Notes under the pieces: generated by a model | The model's database searches: none | What the model saw: only the letters and a program-made list of their open reading frames with translations | What the model was told of the DNA's origin: nothing | In this document: positions 45,056-53,519 of the stretch, piece by piece | How the letters are laid out: the number at the start of each line of letters is the position of its first letter | Numbering within the stretch: the first letter of the stretch is position 1 | Translations under genes and position numbers: made by a program | Source of the DNA: Acidovorax sp. Leaf191 | GTDB lineage: Bacteria > Pseudomonadota > Gammaproteobacteria > Burkholderiales > Burkholderiaceae_C | Reading direction: 5' to 3' | NCBI RefSeq assembly: GCF_001424425.1 | Contig: NZ_LMPT01000012.1 | Location: forward strand, 638,237 to 702,236 | Length of the DNA: 64,000 bases

Positions 45056-45628
45056 ATGAGCATCAAGAGCGACAAATGGATCCGCCGCATGGCTGCCGAG
45101 CACGGGATGATCGAGCCCTTCGAGCCCGGCCAGGTGCGCGAGGCCGAAGGCCGCAAGATCATCAGCTACGGCACCAGCAGCTACGGCTACGACATCCGCT
45201 GCGCGCCTGAATTCAAGGTCTTCACCAACATCCACAGCACCGTGGTGGACCCGAAGAATTTCGACGAGAAGAGCTTTGTCGACTTTCACGGCGACAGCTG
45301 CATCATTCCGCCCAACAGCTTCGCGCTGGCGCGCACCGTGGAGTACTTCCGCATCCCGCGCAACGTGCTGACCATCTGCCTGGGCAAGAGCACCTACGCG
45401 CGCTGCGGCATCATCGTGAACGTGACCCCCTTCGAGCCCGAGTGGGAAGGCTACGTGACGCTGGAGTTCTCCAACACCACGCCGCTGCCGGCCCGCATCT
45501 ACGCCGGCGAAGGCTGCGCGCAGGTGCTGTTCTTCGAGAGCGACAAGGACGATGTGTGCGAGGTGAGCTACCGCGACCGCGGTGGCAAGTACCAGGGCCA
45601 GGTCGGCGTGACCCTGCCCAAGGCCTGA
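45056..45628 (+). CDS. dcd: dCTP deaminase
   Basis: 190 residues. Deaminates dCTP to dUTP for thymidylate synthesis. Conserved text: [79 protein letters not shown] and the catalytic region [26 protein letters not shown]. Length and ends are normal for the homotrimeric/hexameric bacterial enzyme. Confidence 0.97.
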   Translation: MSIKSDKWIRRMAAEHGMIEPFEPGQVREAEGRKIISYGTSSYGYDIRCAPEFKVFTNIHSTVVDPKNFDEKSFVDFHGDSCIIPPNSFALARTVEYFRIPRNVLTICLGKSTYARCGIIVNVTPFEPEWEGYVTLEFSNTTPLPARIYAGEGCAQVLFFESDKDDVCEVSYRDRGGKYQGQVGVTLPKA

Positions 45629-45769
45629 TCCCGGGCGCTGGCGGGCGGCGCGCACAGCCGGTGTCCTACACGGGCATGGTCGATCGGCTGAAGTGCAAGC
45701 GCACGTAAGGTTCTTAGCATGGTGTCAAGCCTCCAGATGGTCTGGTGGTGAGACAAAAAGGAGTTCCCC

Positions 45770-46153
45770 ATGCTGACCTTTGCTGCACCTTCGGCACCCG
45801 CGCAAAACCGGGGCGCTGACTTTTCCCTCACCCCGGACGAATCCTTTGCCTCCCCCCGCCGTGCGGCTGCGTTCATCGGCATGCCGCACCACGGCACGTA
45901 CTGGCCCTGCGATCTTCTCAACCTCTTCGTCCTGAAGATGGCCGCCGCAGGCCACTGCGTGAACACCGACATGATGCTCGGCCACCGGCCCTATGCCCAA
46001 GGCCGCCTGAATGCCGCCTACGACTCGCGCGACGAGAGCCTGTGCGCACTGGCCGCTCGCCTGCAGGTGTACTTCGATGCCGCCACGCCCGAAGGCTGCC
46101 GCGTGGCGGCCGAGCTGGACGAACAGGGGCGTGGCCACTTGCTGCTGGTGTAA
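45770..46153 (+). CDS. Small protein of unknown function
   Basis: 127 residues, soluble, no signal peptide. A central segment RAAAFIGMPHHGTYWPCDLLNLFVLKMAAAGHCVNTDMMLG has several His and Cys residues that could bind metal; the rest is Ala-rich helical. ATG 45770 follows AAAAAGGAG, a strong ribosome site, which supports a real gene. No family recognised. The upstream 141 bases contain the small inverted repeat CCAGA-tgg-TCTGG (45736-45748). Confidence 0.65.
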   Translation: MLTFAAPSAPAQNRGADFSLTPDESFASPRRAAAFIGMPHHGTYWPCDLLNLFVLKMAAAGHCVNTDMMLGHRPYAQGRLNAAYDSRDESLCALAARLQVYFDAATPEGCRVAAELDEQGRGHLLLV

Positions 46154-46271
46154 GGGTCTTGCACGGCGGATCTGGTTGGGTCCGCCAGCAGCCCACGCTC
46201 GCGCTTCGATGCGGGCTGGTGCGGGCCTCGCAGGCCCGCCGCCGTTGACCTACCTCCGCACCGGGTAGGAC

Positions 46272-47969
46272 TCATGTTTCCACGCTCACTCGGTTGCGTC
46301 CCTGGTTCTTGGCCTCGTACAGCGCGGCATCGCTGCGCCGCAGCATGTCCGAGCCTTCGTCGTAGAGGCCGCGCATGGTGGCCACCCCTGCACTCACGGT
46401 GATGTGGCCGACCACCGGGTCGGTCTGCTCGTCCATGGCGGTCACCAGTGCCTCGGCAATGGCGCGTGCGCCCGCCAGATCGGTGTCGGGCAACAGGGCG
46501 ACGAACTCTTCGCCCCCCAGCCGCGCCACCACGTCCGATGTGCGTAGCCGGACCTCCAGCGTGCGCGCCAGCCGGCGCAGCACTTCGTCCCCCGCCTCGT
46601 GCCCGTAGGTGTCGTTCACGCGCTTGAAGTGGTCCACGTCCACAGTGATGATGCTCAGCGGGCGTCCGCTGCGCCGGGCCAGTGCCAGGGCAAAGGCCAT
46701 CTGGGTTTCAAAGCCGCGGCGGTTGAGCAGGCCGGTGAGGGCGTCGGTGCGCGCCTGCAGGTCCAGCGCCCGGTTGGCGGCTTCGAGCTCCAGGGTGCGC
46801 AGGCGCACCTTTTCTTCCATCGCCTCGCGGGCGGTCAGCAAGTGGTGCGTCATGCGGCGCAGCGCGCCCGAGAGCTTGCGCACCTCGCGGCTACTGCGCG
46901 TCTGGGGGATGCGCGTGCCGGGGGTTTCGGCCTCCACGGCCGTGGCGGCATCGGCCAGTGCATAGAGGTCGTCGCTCAGCCGGCGCGCCGCCAGCCAGGC
47001 CAGCACCGACGCCACCATGGCGGCAGTCAGGCCGATGACCAGCGCCAGGCGCACGGTACGGCCTGCCTCGGCAAAGGCCAGCTCGACCGGCTCGCGGGCC
47101 ACGACGCGCCAGCCCAGGTCGCTGGCCGCGTTGCGGGGCTTCATCGGGGCGATGGCGGTCAGGTACTCGCGCCCGTCCAGCCAGCGCACCACGGCGGGCT
47201 GCGTGCCGTCACCCGCCCCTCCCCGGGCCGTGGGCGGGGGCTTGGGCAACTGCTGGCCGGCCGCCTGCAGGGCCTGGGTCTGGCCATCGGGGGCGTAGAT
47301 GAGCTGCCCTGCACGGTCGAAGACGAAGAGTTCCAGGGCGGAATCCTCCGTGGGCGGCGGGGTGAGGCTTTCGATGACCTCGCCGGTCCACTCCCAGCTG
47401 CCGTGGATGCCCAGCACGCCCACGGTGGTGGGGCCGATGCGGATGGGCGCCGCGAAGTCCACGAACCGGTACGGGTCGCCCGACGCTTGGGGCGGCAGCA
47501 GCTTTTCGAGCAGCTTGGCCGGGTGCACGTCGCCCACGTAGAGCTTGTCGAGCCCGGCCTGGAACCACGGGCGCTCCAGCACGCTCTGCTGAAGCAGCAG
47601 CCCGCCTGTGGCGTTGCGCACCACGCCCTGGGCGTCGGCCACGCCGATCCACACGCTGTTGGGCTGGGCGGCCTGGCTGCGCGCCAGCATGTGGTGGGCT
47701 TCGGGGGAGTCCAGCCCCTTGACCCAGACGACCTCGGCCGCGGCCAGCACCTCGGCTTCGCGGCTGCGCTCCAGCAGGCCGTTGGCCAGCAGCTTGCCCG
47801 CGTTCTCGGCCACCATCAGCAAGGCGGCGCTGGCGTCGCGTTCGTTGCGCACCTTGATCAGCTCGCCAAACCCCAGCGACAGCAAGGCTGCCAGGGCGAC
47901 GACGATGGTGCCGAACACCAGCGCGATCTGCGAGCGCAGGCTGAGGTCGGAAAAGCGCCGCGTTTTCAT
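46272..47969 (-). CDS. Membrane-bound diguanylate cyclase with periplasmic sensor domain
   Basis: 565 residues. TM1 about 14-36, a large periplasmic Cache-like sensor domain to about 320, TM2 about 315-335, a HAMP-like linker and coiled coil (REAMEEKVRLRTLELEAANRALDLQ), then GGDEF domain to the end. The active site is RLGGEEF; an inhibitory I-site RTSD sits exactly five residues before it, so product feedback is predicted. Makes cyclic di-GMP. Its ATG overlaps the stop of the upstream reductase gene by 4 bases, indicating coupled translation. Confidence 0.93.
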   Translation of the reverse strand: MKTRRFSDLSLRSQIALVFGTIVVALAALLSLGFGELIKVRNERDASAALLMVAENAGKLLANGLLERSREAEVLAAAEVVWVKGLDSPEAHHMLARSQAAQPNSVWIGVADAQGVVRNATGGLLLQQSVLERPWFQAGLDKLYVGDVHPAKLLEKLLPPQASGDPYRFVDFAAPIRIGPTTVGVLGIHGSWEWTGEVIESLTPPPTEDSALELFVFDRAGQLIYAPDGQTQALQAAGQQLPKPPPTARGGAGDGTQPAVVRWLDGREYLTAIAPMKPRNAASDLGWRVVAREPVELAFAEAGRTVRLALVIGLTAAMVASVLAWLAARRLSDDLYALADAATAVEAETPGTRIPQTRSSREVRKLSGALRRMTHHLLTAREAMEEKVRLRTLELEAANRALDLQARTDALTGLLNRRGFETQMAFALALARRSGRPLSIITVDVDHFKRVNDTYGHEAGDEVLRRLARTLEVRLRTSDVVARLGGEEFVALLPDTDLAGARAIAEALVTAMDEQTDPVVGHITVSAGVATMRGLYDEGSDMLRRSDAALYEAKNQGRNRVSVET

Positions 47970-48952
47970 GGGATGACCCCGAGCGGCAGGCCGGGGGCCG
48001 GGGCTGCGGCGCCGGCACGGCCGTGCGCCCGCACCGCCAGCCGGGCCGCGGCCAGGTCCCACCCCGCCCAGCCGCAGCTCTTGAAGAGCACCGGCCCGGT
48101 GCGCTGGATGCGCGGGCCCTGCAGCACCTCGCGCAGCGTGGGCATGGCGCCCACGTCCAGGCCGGCCTGCAGCAGGTCGCCGGCCTCGTGGCGCGCGTCG
48201 GGGGTGTCGACCACGATGTGGCCCTGCTGCGCGATGTGCAGGCACAGGGTGGGGGAGAGTTCGGCCATGGTGGGTGTGTAGGCGCCCACGGCCGCCACGA
48301 AGGCATCGGCCAGGGGCGGCGTGCAAAGCACGACGCGGTGCGCGGGGGTGCAGGTGACGATCAGCGGGCAGTGCCGCACTTCGGCGTCGGCATCGGTCAC
48401 CACGCGGGCCTTGGCGCCCAGCGCGCGGGCGTGCCGGGCCAGGGCTTCGGCACTGGCGGCGCTGCGCGAGGCCACGCGCACATCCTGTACGCCCAGGCCC
48501 TGCACAAAGGCCTCCAGGTGCGCCAGGCCCTGCACGCCGGCGCCCACGATCAGCAGCGGACCCTGCGGCTCCTGCGCCAGGTGCCGCGCGGCCAGCAGCG
48601 ACGCCGCAGCCGTGCGGCGCGCCGTGATGGTGGGGCCGTCGAGCACCAGGCGCCGCTCGCCCGTGGCCACGTCGAACACCACCACGTCGCCCTGGATGGT
48701 GGGGCGGGGCGTGCCGGTGTTGGCGGGCGTCAGGGTGATGAGCTTGGTCATGGCCACCCGGCTGTCGGTGGCGGGCATGACGAACAGGGTGCCGCCCAAG
48801 GGCAAGGGCAGCACGCTGCGGGCAGGCACCACCACCGACACATCCCGCAGCACGGCGGCGATCTCGTCGGCCAGCGCAGCCCATGGCAGCAGCGCCGCAG
48901 TGGCTGCGGCGTCGAGCGTGGGGGAAGGCTCCAGGCGGTGCGAAGAAGACAT
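47966..48952 (-). CDS. Ornithine cyclodeaminase/mu-crystallin-family protein, pyrroline-2-carboxylate reductase type
   Basis: 328 residues. Rossmann fold with GPLLIVGAGVQGLAHLEAFVQGLGVQDVRVASRS (NAD(P) site) and RVAMTKLITLTPANTGTPRPTIQGDVVVFD. The PTITARRTAAASLLAARHLA segment carries the conserved Arg. Members with this character reduce delta1-pyrroline-2-carboxylate or related cyclic imines in D-lysine or trans-3-hydroxyproline breakdown; the exact substrate is not readable. Coupled to the diguanylate cyclase gene and close to pcp, which also handles a cyclic amino acid. Confidence 0.82.
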   Translation of the reverse strand: MSSSHRLEPSPTLDAAATAALLPWAALADEIAAVLRDVSVVVPARSVLPLPLGGTLFVMPATDSRVAMTKLITLTPANTGTPRPTIQGDVVVFDVATGERRLVLDGPTITARRTAAASLLAARHLAQEPQGPLLIVGAGVQGLAHLEAFVQGLGVQDVRVASRSAASAEALARHARALGAKARVVTDADAEVRHCPLIVTCTPAHRVVLCTPPLADAFVAAVGAYTPTMAELSPTLCLHIAQQGHIVVDTPDARHEAGDLLQAGLDVGAMPTLREVLQGPRIQRTGPVLFKSCGWAGWDLAAARLAVRAHGRAGAAAPAPGLPLGVIP

Positions 48953-49029
48953 GGTGGAAATGTACACAGCCGCCGCGGCGCCGGGGAGCCGGGCAAGCCC
49001 GGGTCCAGGGACATTGGCAGGGTGGATGC

Positions 49030-49707
49030 TCAGTGCGTGGCGCCGGCCCCGAGCGCGATGTCCTCGCGCGCCAGCACCGCCGCCCACAGGGCCGCATGCA
49101 GGCCCCGCACCATGTCGCGCAGCGGCAGGTGGGGCGCACCCTGCCCGGGCAGCCAGGGCACGTGCACGAAGCCCCCGCGCACGCCCTGGGCGCCCGCCGG
49201 GCGCGTGGCCAGCCGGTGCAGCAGCCCGTACAGCACGTGGTTGCAGACGAAGGTGCTGGCGGTCTGCGATACCTCGCAGGGCACGCCCGCGCGCTGCACG
49301 GCGCGCAGCATGGCCTTGACCGGCAGGCTGGCAAAGTACGCGGCCGGCCCGCCCGGCACGACCGGCGTGTCCACGGGCTGGGCGCCGGCGTTGTCGGGGA
49401 TGCGCGCGTCGTCGACATTGATGCCCACGCGCTCCAGGGAGAGCGCGGCGCGCCCGCCGGCCTGGCCCAGGCACACGACCATCGCCGGCTGGTGTGCCTC
49501 GATCAGCGCTTCCAAGTGGTGCAGCGACCGGCCGAACACCGTGGGCAACTGGGCCGACTCCACCCGGTGGCCGCCGATGCGCTGGCCGTGGAGCGCCTGG
49601 GCGATGAGCCAGCTCGGGTTCAGCGCGTCGCCGCCGAAGGGGTCGAACCCGGTGAGCAGGATCACCCGTTCGCCGGGCGGCGCGTAGTGGGAGGCGTGGT
49701 GGTGCAT
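49030..49707 (-). CDS. pcp: Pyroglutamyl-peptidase I
   Basis: 225 residues. Cytosolic cysteine peptidase (family C15) that removes N-terminal pyroglutamate. Signatures: ILLTGFDPFGGDALNPSW, LGQAGGRAALSLERVGIN (catalytic Glu region), TFVCNHVLYGLLH (catalytic Cys) and GGFVHVPWLP (catalytic His). All three catalytic positions are present. 77 bases upstream of the reductase gene, same strand. Confidence 0.95.
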   Translation of the reverse strand: MHHHASHYAPPGERVILLTGFDPFGGDALNPSWLIAQALHGQRIGGHRVESAQLPTVFGRSLHHLEALIEAHQPAMVVCLGQAGGRAALSLERVGINVDDARIPDNAGAQPVDTPVVPGGPAAYFASLPVKAMLRAVQRAGVPCEVSQTASTFVCNHVLYGLLHRLATRPAGAQGVRGGFVHVPWLPGQGAPHLPLRDMVRGLHAALWAAVLAREDIALGAGATH

Positions 49708-49831
49708 GGGGTGGCGCCGGCGCGGCGGGTGTCAATGGCGAGGTGGGCCATCGTAATCCGCCCGGCGCCGCCCTGGTTGGCGCGTAACATGGCGCCCATG
49801 CCTTCCAGGGAGGAGGGCGTTGGAGACTGGC

Positions 49832-50722
49832 ATGAAGTGGGAAGGCAATCGCGAATCCGACAATGTGGAAGACCGCCGGGACGAGGGCGGTGGCGGTGGG
49901 GGCGGCTCGCCCATCTTTGGCGGGCGCAGCATCGGCATCGGCACCATCGTGATCGCCCTGGTGGGCGGCTGGGTGCTGGGCATCAACCCGCTGACGATCC
50001 TGGGGCTGCTGAGCGGTGGCTCTCCGGCGCAGGTGCAGCAGCAGCAACCACAGGGCCCGGCGCACCGCCCGCCTGCGGACGACACCATGGCGCGCTTCGT
50101 GTCCACGGTGCTGGCCGACACCGAAGACGTGTGGCAGGCCGTGTTCCGCCAGGGCGGCGGCCAGTACCAGAACCCGCGCCTCGTGCTGTTCCGGGGCGCC
50201 ACGCCCACGGCCTGCGGCACGGGCCAGGCGGCGATGGGGCCGTTCTACTGCCCGGCCGACCAGAAGGTCTACATCGACCTGGGCTTTTATGAAACCCTGA
50301 AGAACCGGCTGGGTGCGCCGGGCGACTTCGCCCAGGCCTATGTGATCGCCCACGAGGTGGGCCACCACGTGCAGAACCAGCTGGGCATCAGCGGCAAGGT
50401 GGACCAGATGCGCGGCCGCGTGAGCAAGGCCGAGTACAACCAGCTGTCGGTGCGCCTGGAGCTGCAGGCCGACTGCTTTGCCGGTGTGTGGGCCCACCAT
50501 GCGCAGAACGCCCGGCAGATCCTGGAGCAGGGCGATGTGGAAGAGGCGATGAACGCTGCCGCCAAGATCGGCGACGACGCGCTGCAGCGCGCCAGCGGCG
50601 GCGCCGTGGTGCCCGAGAGCTTCACCCACGGCACCAGTGCCCAGCGCCAGCGCTGGTTCAACAACGGCCTGCAGAACGGCAGCGTGAAGGCGTGCGACAC
50701 CTTCACGTCCCGCAGCCTCTAA
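49832..50722 (+). CDS. ypfJ: Neutral zinc metallopeptidase, YpfJ family
   Basis: 296 residues. An N-terminal Asp/Arg and poly-Gly stretch ([13 protein letters not shown]), one membrane helix ([22 protein letters not shown]), a Gln-rich linker, and the zincin domain with [12 protein letters not shown] (HExxH) and the downstream [14 protein letters not shown] third ligand. Family role is unclear; predicted inner-membrane-anchored periplasmic protease-like protein. ATG 49832 is used with GGAGAC upstream; TTG 49820 is an alternative. A TAACAT at 49785 could be the -10. Confidence 0.9.
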   Translation: MKWEGNRESDNVEDRRDEGGGGGGGSPIFGGRSIGIGTIVIALVGGWVLGINPLTILGLLSGGSPAQVQQQQPQGPAHRPPADDTMARFVSTVLADTEDVWQAVFRQGGGQYQNPRLVLFRGATPTACGTGQAAMGPFYCPADQKVYIDLGFYETLKNRLGAPGDFAQAYVIAHEVGHHVQNQLGISGKVDQMRGRVSKAEYNQLSVRLELQADCFAGVWAHHAQNARQILEQGDVEEAMNAAAKIGDDALQRASGGAVVPESFTHGTSAQRQRWFNNGLQNGSVKACDTFTSRSL

Positions 50723-50766
50723 GGACGGCCTGCCGCGGTCGTTGCTGACGCACCGCGGCTGCAGCC

Positions 50767-50897
50767 CTCCACCCACCCACCCAGCCACCCAGCCACCCAG
50801 CCACCCACCAGGCCACCCGCCCGTCATCGCCTGTCATAGCGCAGTGGCCGCACCAGCACCAGCACCTGCACCCGCACCCGCACCTGCACGAGCCCCT
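50767..50897 (+). repeat. Two simple-sequence tracts upstream of the SulP gene
   Basis: First tract (about 50767-50820): 8-base units CCACCCAG repeated, with variants. Second tract (about 50848-50890): six-base units CACCAG, CACCTG and CACCCG repeated. Both lie between ypfJ and the SulP start and could vary in length by slipped-strand mispairing. Confidence 0.8.
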
Positions 50898-50902
50898 CGT
50901 TC

Positions 50903-53119
50903 ATGCCATCCGCCCAGCAGTCACGGCCTGCGCCGCTTCAGCCCCCATCGCCCACCGGCTGGAATACGCTGGAGCCCGAGGCGGCTGCGCCCCAGGCATC
51001 GGGCGCGGCGGCGGCGTGGTCTGCCGCCGCCGTCACCGTGCCGCATGCCGTCGGCCTGGGGCTGCTGGCCTTCGCCCCGCTGGCGGGGGACCATTCGCTG
51101 GCCGCGCTGGCGCTGTGGTCGGCGGCATTGCCCGGCCTGCTGCTCACGCTGGTGGTGCCGCGCCCGGGCGTGGTCTATGCGCCCACCACGGTGGTGGCCC
51201 TGCTGTTTGCGGCGGTGCTCGCCACCGCCCATGGCGCGGCGCCGGAGCTGGGCCTGAGCGCGCGCCAGGTGCTGGCGGTGAGCGGCGCCACGGTGGCGCT
51301 GGCGTTTGTCTTTCAGTGGCTGCTGGGGGTGCTGCGGCTGGCATCCGTCGCGCGGTTTTTGCCGATCTCGGTCACGCATGGTTTTGCGGCGGGGGTGGGC
51401 TTGTCGATGGTGGTGGGCCAGGTGCGCAACGGCTTTGGCGCCGGGGCCGCCGATGCGCTGTGGAGTGCGCGCACGCTCTGGCATGCGCTCGCGGCCCTGA
51501 CCGTGGTGGCACTGGCCTGGGCGCTGCGCTGGCGCTGGCCGCGCGCGCCGGGGCTTTTGACGGCGGTGGTGCTGGTGGCACTGGCGGTGGCGCTGGCGGG
51601 CGTGTGGGGCGCGGGGCTGGGCGATGTGTTCGCGCCCGCGGTGCAGGCCAGCGCGTTTGCCGGGCCGCTGTGGCCCGACTGGACGGGCATCCCGTGGGTC
51701 GCGCTCGCGCAGCAGCACGGCTCGGCCCTGGTGGTGCTGGCGCTGCTCATGGCCCTGGTCAACAGCCTGGAGATCATGGTCTTCAACCAGGAGCTGGAGC
51801 TCGACCACGGCCTGCGCGGCAACGCCAACCAGGCTCTGCGGCGCGAGAGCCTGCTGGGCGCGCTGTGCGGCCTGGCGGGGATGATCCCGGCGTCCACCAG
51901 CGCATCGCGCTCGCGCATCCTGCTGGCGCAGGCCGGGGGCTCGGGCGGCGCACCGGGGCTGGCGAGCGGGCCGCGCTGGCATGCGGCCATCATGCTGGGC
52001 GTGGCCGCCACCGGGGCCTGGTGGCTGCACTGGGTGCCCATGGCGGGCCTGGCGGGCGGCCTGGTGCTGGCGGGGCTGCTGCAGGTGCCTGCGCTGATGT
52101 GGTCGCTGCGCTATGCCCGGCGCTCGCGCGTGACCTGGGCGCAGAGCTGGCTGGTGGCGCTGGTGTTCGCGGTGATGGGCGGCGTGGGCGCGCTGGTGGC
52201 CGGCCTGGTGGTGGCCACCTTCGTGCTGCTGCACGACTCGGCCGCCAAGGTGCTGCGGCATGTGCGGCTGGATGGCGAGCTGCGCTCGCGCCGGCTGCGG
52301 CGCGCGGGATCGGACAGCTGGCTCGTGCCGCGCATGAACCAGGTGGCGGTGTTCGAGCTGCAGGGCGTGATGTCGTTCGGCGTGGCCGCCCACCTGGCCG
52401 AGCAGGTGCGCATGCTGCTGCAGCCGCGCCACCGCTGGGTGATCCTTGATGCAGCACGCGTGCCTGCGTGGGACAGCACGGCGCTGGCCCAACTGCGCGC
52501 GCTGGTGCGCGACCTCGCGCAGCAGGGCGTGGCCGGTGCCGTGGCGGGGCTCGACCCGCTGGCGCGCGAGCATGCGGGCGAGCAGGTGCGCAGCTTCGCC
52601 GACCTGGACCGGGCGCTGGAATGGGCCGAGGCCGGCATCCTGCTGCAGCGGCCCCTCGACCAGCGCCCCGCCCACCCCGAGCGCGACCTGCTGGGCGAGA
52701 TCGGCGAGGGCGTGGGCCCCGAGGCCGGCGCCGCCCTGCTGGCCCTGCTGGTGCCGGTGGCCGTGCCCGCCCGCAGCGTGGTCTTCGACGCGGGCGACCA
52801 TGATCGCGACCTGCTGGTGGTGCAGTCCGGCCACATCACGCTGGCCACCCAATGGCCGCCCGAGACGGGCCTCAGACTCGCCACCGTCGGGCCGGGCATG
52901 GCGTTCGGCGACATGGCTTTCCTGAACGGCGCCGCGCGCACGGCGAGTGCCGGGGCCGAGCGGCGGCCCGCGCAACTGGTGCGGCTGTCGCGCGACCAGT
53001 TCGACGCCTGGGCCCGCCAGCACCCCGAAGCGGCGCTTACGGTGATGAATAACCTCGCGATGATTGGGGCCCGGCGGCTGGCCGCGACCACCCGCCAACT
53101 GCGCGCCGTGCTGGAATGA
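50903..53119 (+). CDS. SulP-family anion transporter fused to STAS and cyclic-nucleotide-binding domains
   Basis: 738 residues. The SulP membrane domain (about 40-445) has ten or more helices, ending in VTWAQSWLVALVFAVMGGVGALVAG. A STAS domain follows (about 475-575: VFELQGVMSFGVAAHLAEQVR, ILDAARVPAWDSTALAQL), then a Crp-type cyclic-nucleotide-binding domain (about 600-725: VFDAGDHDRDLLVVQSGHITLA, GPGMAFGDMAFLNGAARTASAGAE). This triple architecture occurs in a subset of proteobacteria and suggests transport gated by nucleotide binding. Substrate (sulfate, bicarbonate or other anion) unknown. The start ATG 50903 has no strong ribosome site. Confidence 0.85.
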   Translation: MPSAQQSRPAPLQPPSPTGWNTLEPEAAAPQASGAAAAWSAAAVTVPHAVGLGLLAFAPLAGDHSLAALALWSAALPGLLLTLVVPRPGVVYAPTTVVALLFAAVLATAHGAAPELGLSARQVLAVSGATVALAFVFQWLLGVLRLASVARFLPISVTHGFAAGVGLSMVVGQVRNGFGAGAADALWSARTLWHALAALTVVALAWALRWRWPRAPGLLTAVVLVALAVALAGVWGAGLGDVFAPAVQASAFAGPLWPDWTGIPWVALAQQHGSALVVLALLMALVNSLEIMVFNQELELDHGLRGNANQALRRESLLGALCGLAGMIPASTSASRSRILLAQAGGSGGAPGLASGPRWHAAIMLGVAATGAWWLHWVPMAGLAGGLVLAGLLQVPALMWSLRYARRSRVTWAQSWLVALVFAVMGGVGALVAGLVVATFVLLHDSAAKVLRHVRLDGELRSRRLRRAGSDSWLVPRMNQVAVFELQGVMSFGVAAHLAEQVRMLLQPRHRWVILDAARVPAWDSTALAQLRALVRDLAQQGVAGAVAGLDPLAREHAGEQVRSFADLDRALEWAEAGILLQRPLDQRPAHPERDLLGEIGEGVGPEAGAALLALLVPVAVPARSVVFDAGDHDRDLLVVQSGHITLATQWPPETGLRLATVGPGMAFGDMAFLNGAARTASAGAERRPAQLVRLSRDQFDAWARQHPEAALTVMNNLAMIGARRLAATTRQLRAVLE

Positions 53120-53133
53120 CGGTCTATGAAAAG

Positions 53134-53182
53134 TGCCCCTGTCGCTTGACCATAAAGCGCCAGTAGCTATCAAAAAAGTAGC
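53134..53182 (+). repeat. Interspersed repeat copy downstream of the SulP gene
   Basis: Contains CGCTTGACCATAAAGCG followed by CCAGTAGCTATCAAAAAAG; the arms CGCTT/AAGCG pair and AGTAGCTATC is the conserved flank. Located 15 bases after the SulP stop, a typical terminator position, although the T run is on the opposite strand. Confidence 0.7.
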
Positions 53183-53268
53183 AATCGACGGTGTGGGCGA
53201 GGCAGCGCCGGGCCACGGCGCAACCCATTCCCGCCTGAAAAATGGCTTTTTGGGCCACCGGTGCGACA

Positions 53269-53460
53269 ATAGAGGGCTGCGAGCCTGCTCATGACCTCGC
53301 GCGATCCCCGACCGCGGGAGATCGTGAGCAGGTTCTAGCGCAACGCCACACCAGGCCTTGGCCCACACGGCACAGGGCCCGTTGGGCCCCCCCACTGTGG
53401 CGTTGCAATCCTTGCGGTGGCGATGGTCACCGCTACGGTTTGCGCCTTGCGGCCCGCCCC
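53269..53460 (+). ncRNA. Candidate structured leader or small RNA before the DEAD-box helicase gene
   Basis: After a possible -10 (GACAAT, 53263-53268) come three stem-loops in a row. First: GAGCCTGCTCATGA pairs with TCGTGAGCAGGTTC (14 positions, two G-U). Second: AACGCCAC pairs with GTGGCGTT (8 perfect), enclosing GGGCCC-gtt-GGGCCC. Third: GCGGTG-gcgatggt-CACCGC (6 perfect). The gene starts 60 bases further on without a ribosome site. This is more pairing than expected by chance, but I could not assign it to 6S RNA, 4.5S RNA, RNase P or a known riboswitch. Confidence 0.5.
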
Positions 53461-53519
53461 GAACCTGGGGGTGTCACATTGCTCAGACATATTCAGCGTC
53501 GACACCCAACACGCTCTTA

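Noticed and set aside
49636..49660. tRNA TpsiC-arm-like string ggggtcgaacccggtg
   Set aside because: It lies within pcp and no cloverleaf can be drawn around it. No tRNA gene was found in the window.
50767..50897. CRISPR-like array
   Set aside because: The repeats are short contiguous units of 6-8 bases without spacers, so this is simple-sequence DNA.
53269..53460. Assignment of the structured leader to 6S RNA, 4.5S RNA or RNase P RNA
   Set aside because: The conserved sequence blocks of these RNAs (for example GGTGAGCATGCTCG for 6S or the GGAAGGAAGCAG loop for 4.5S) are absent.
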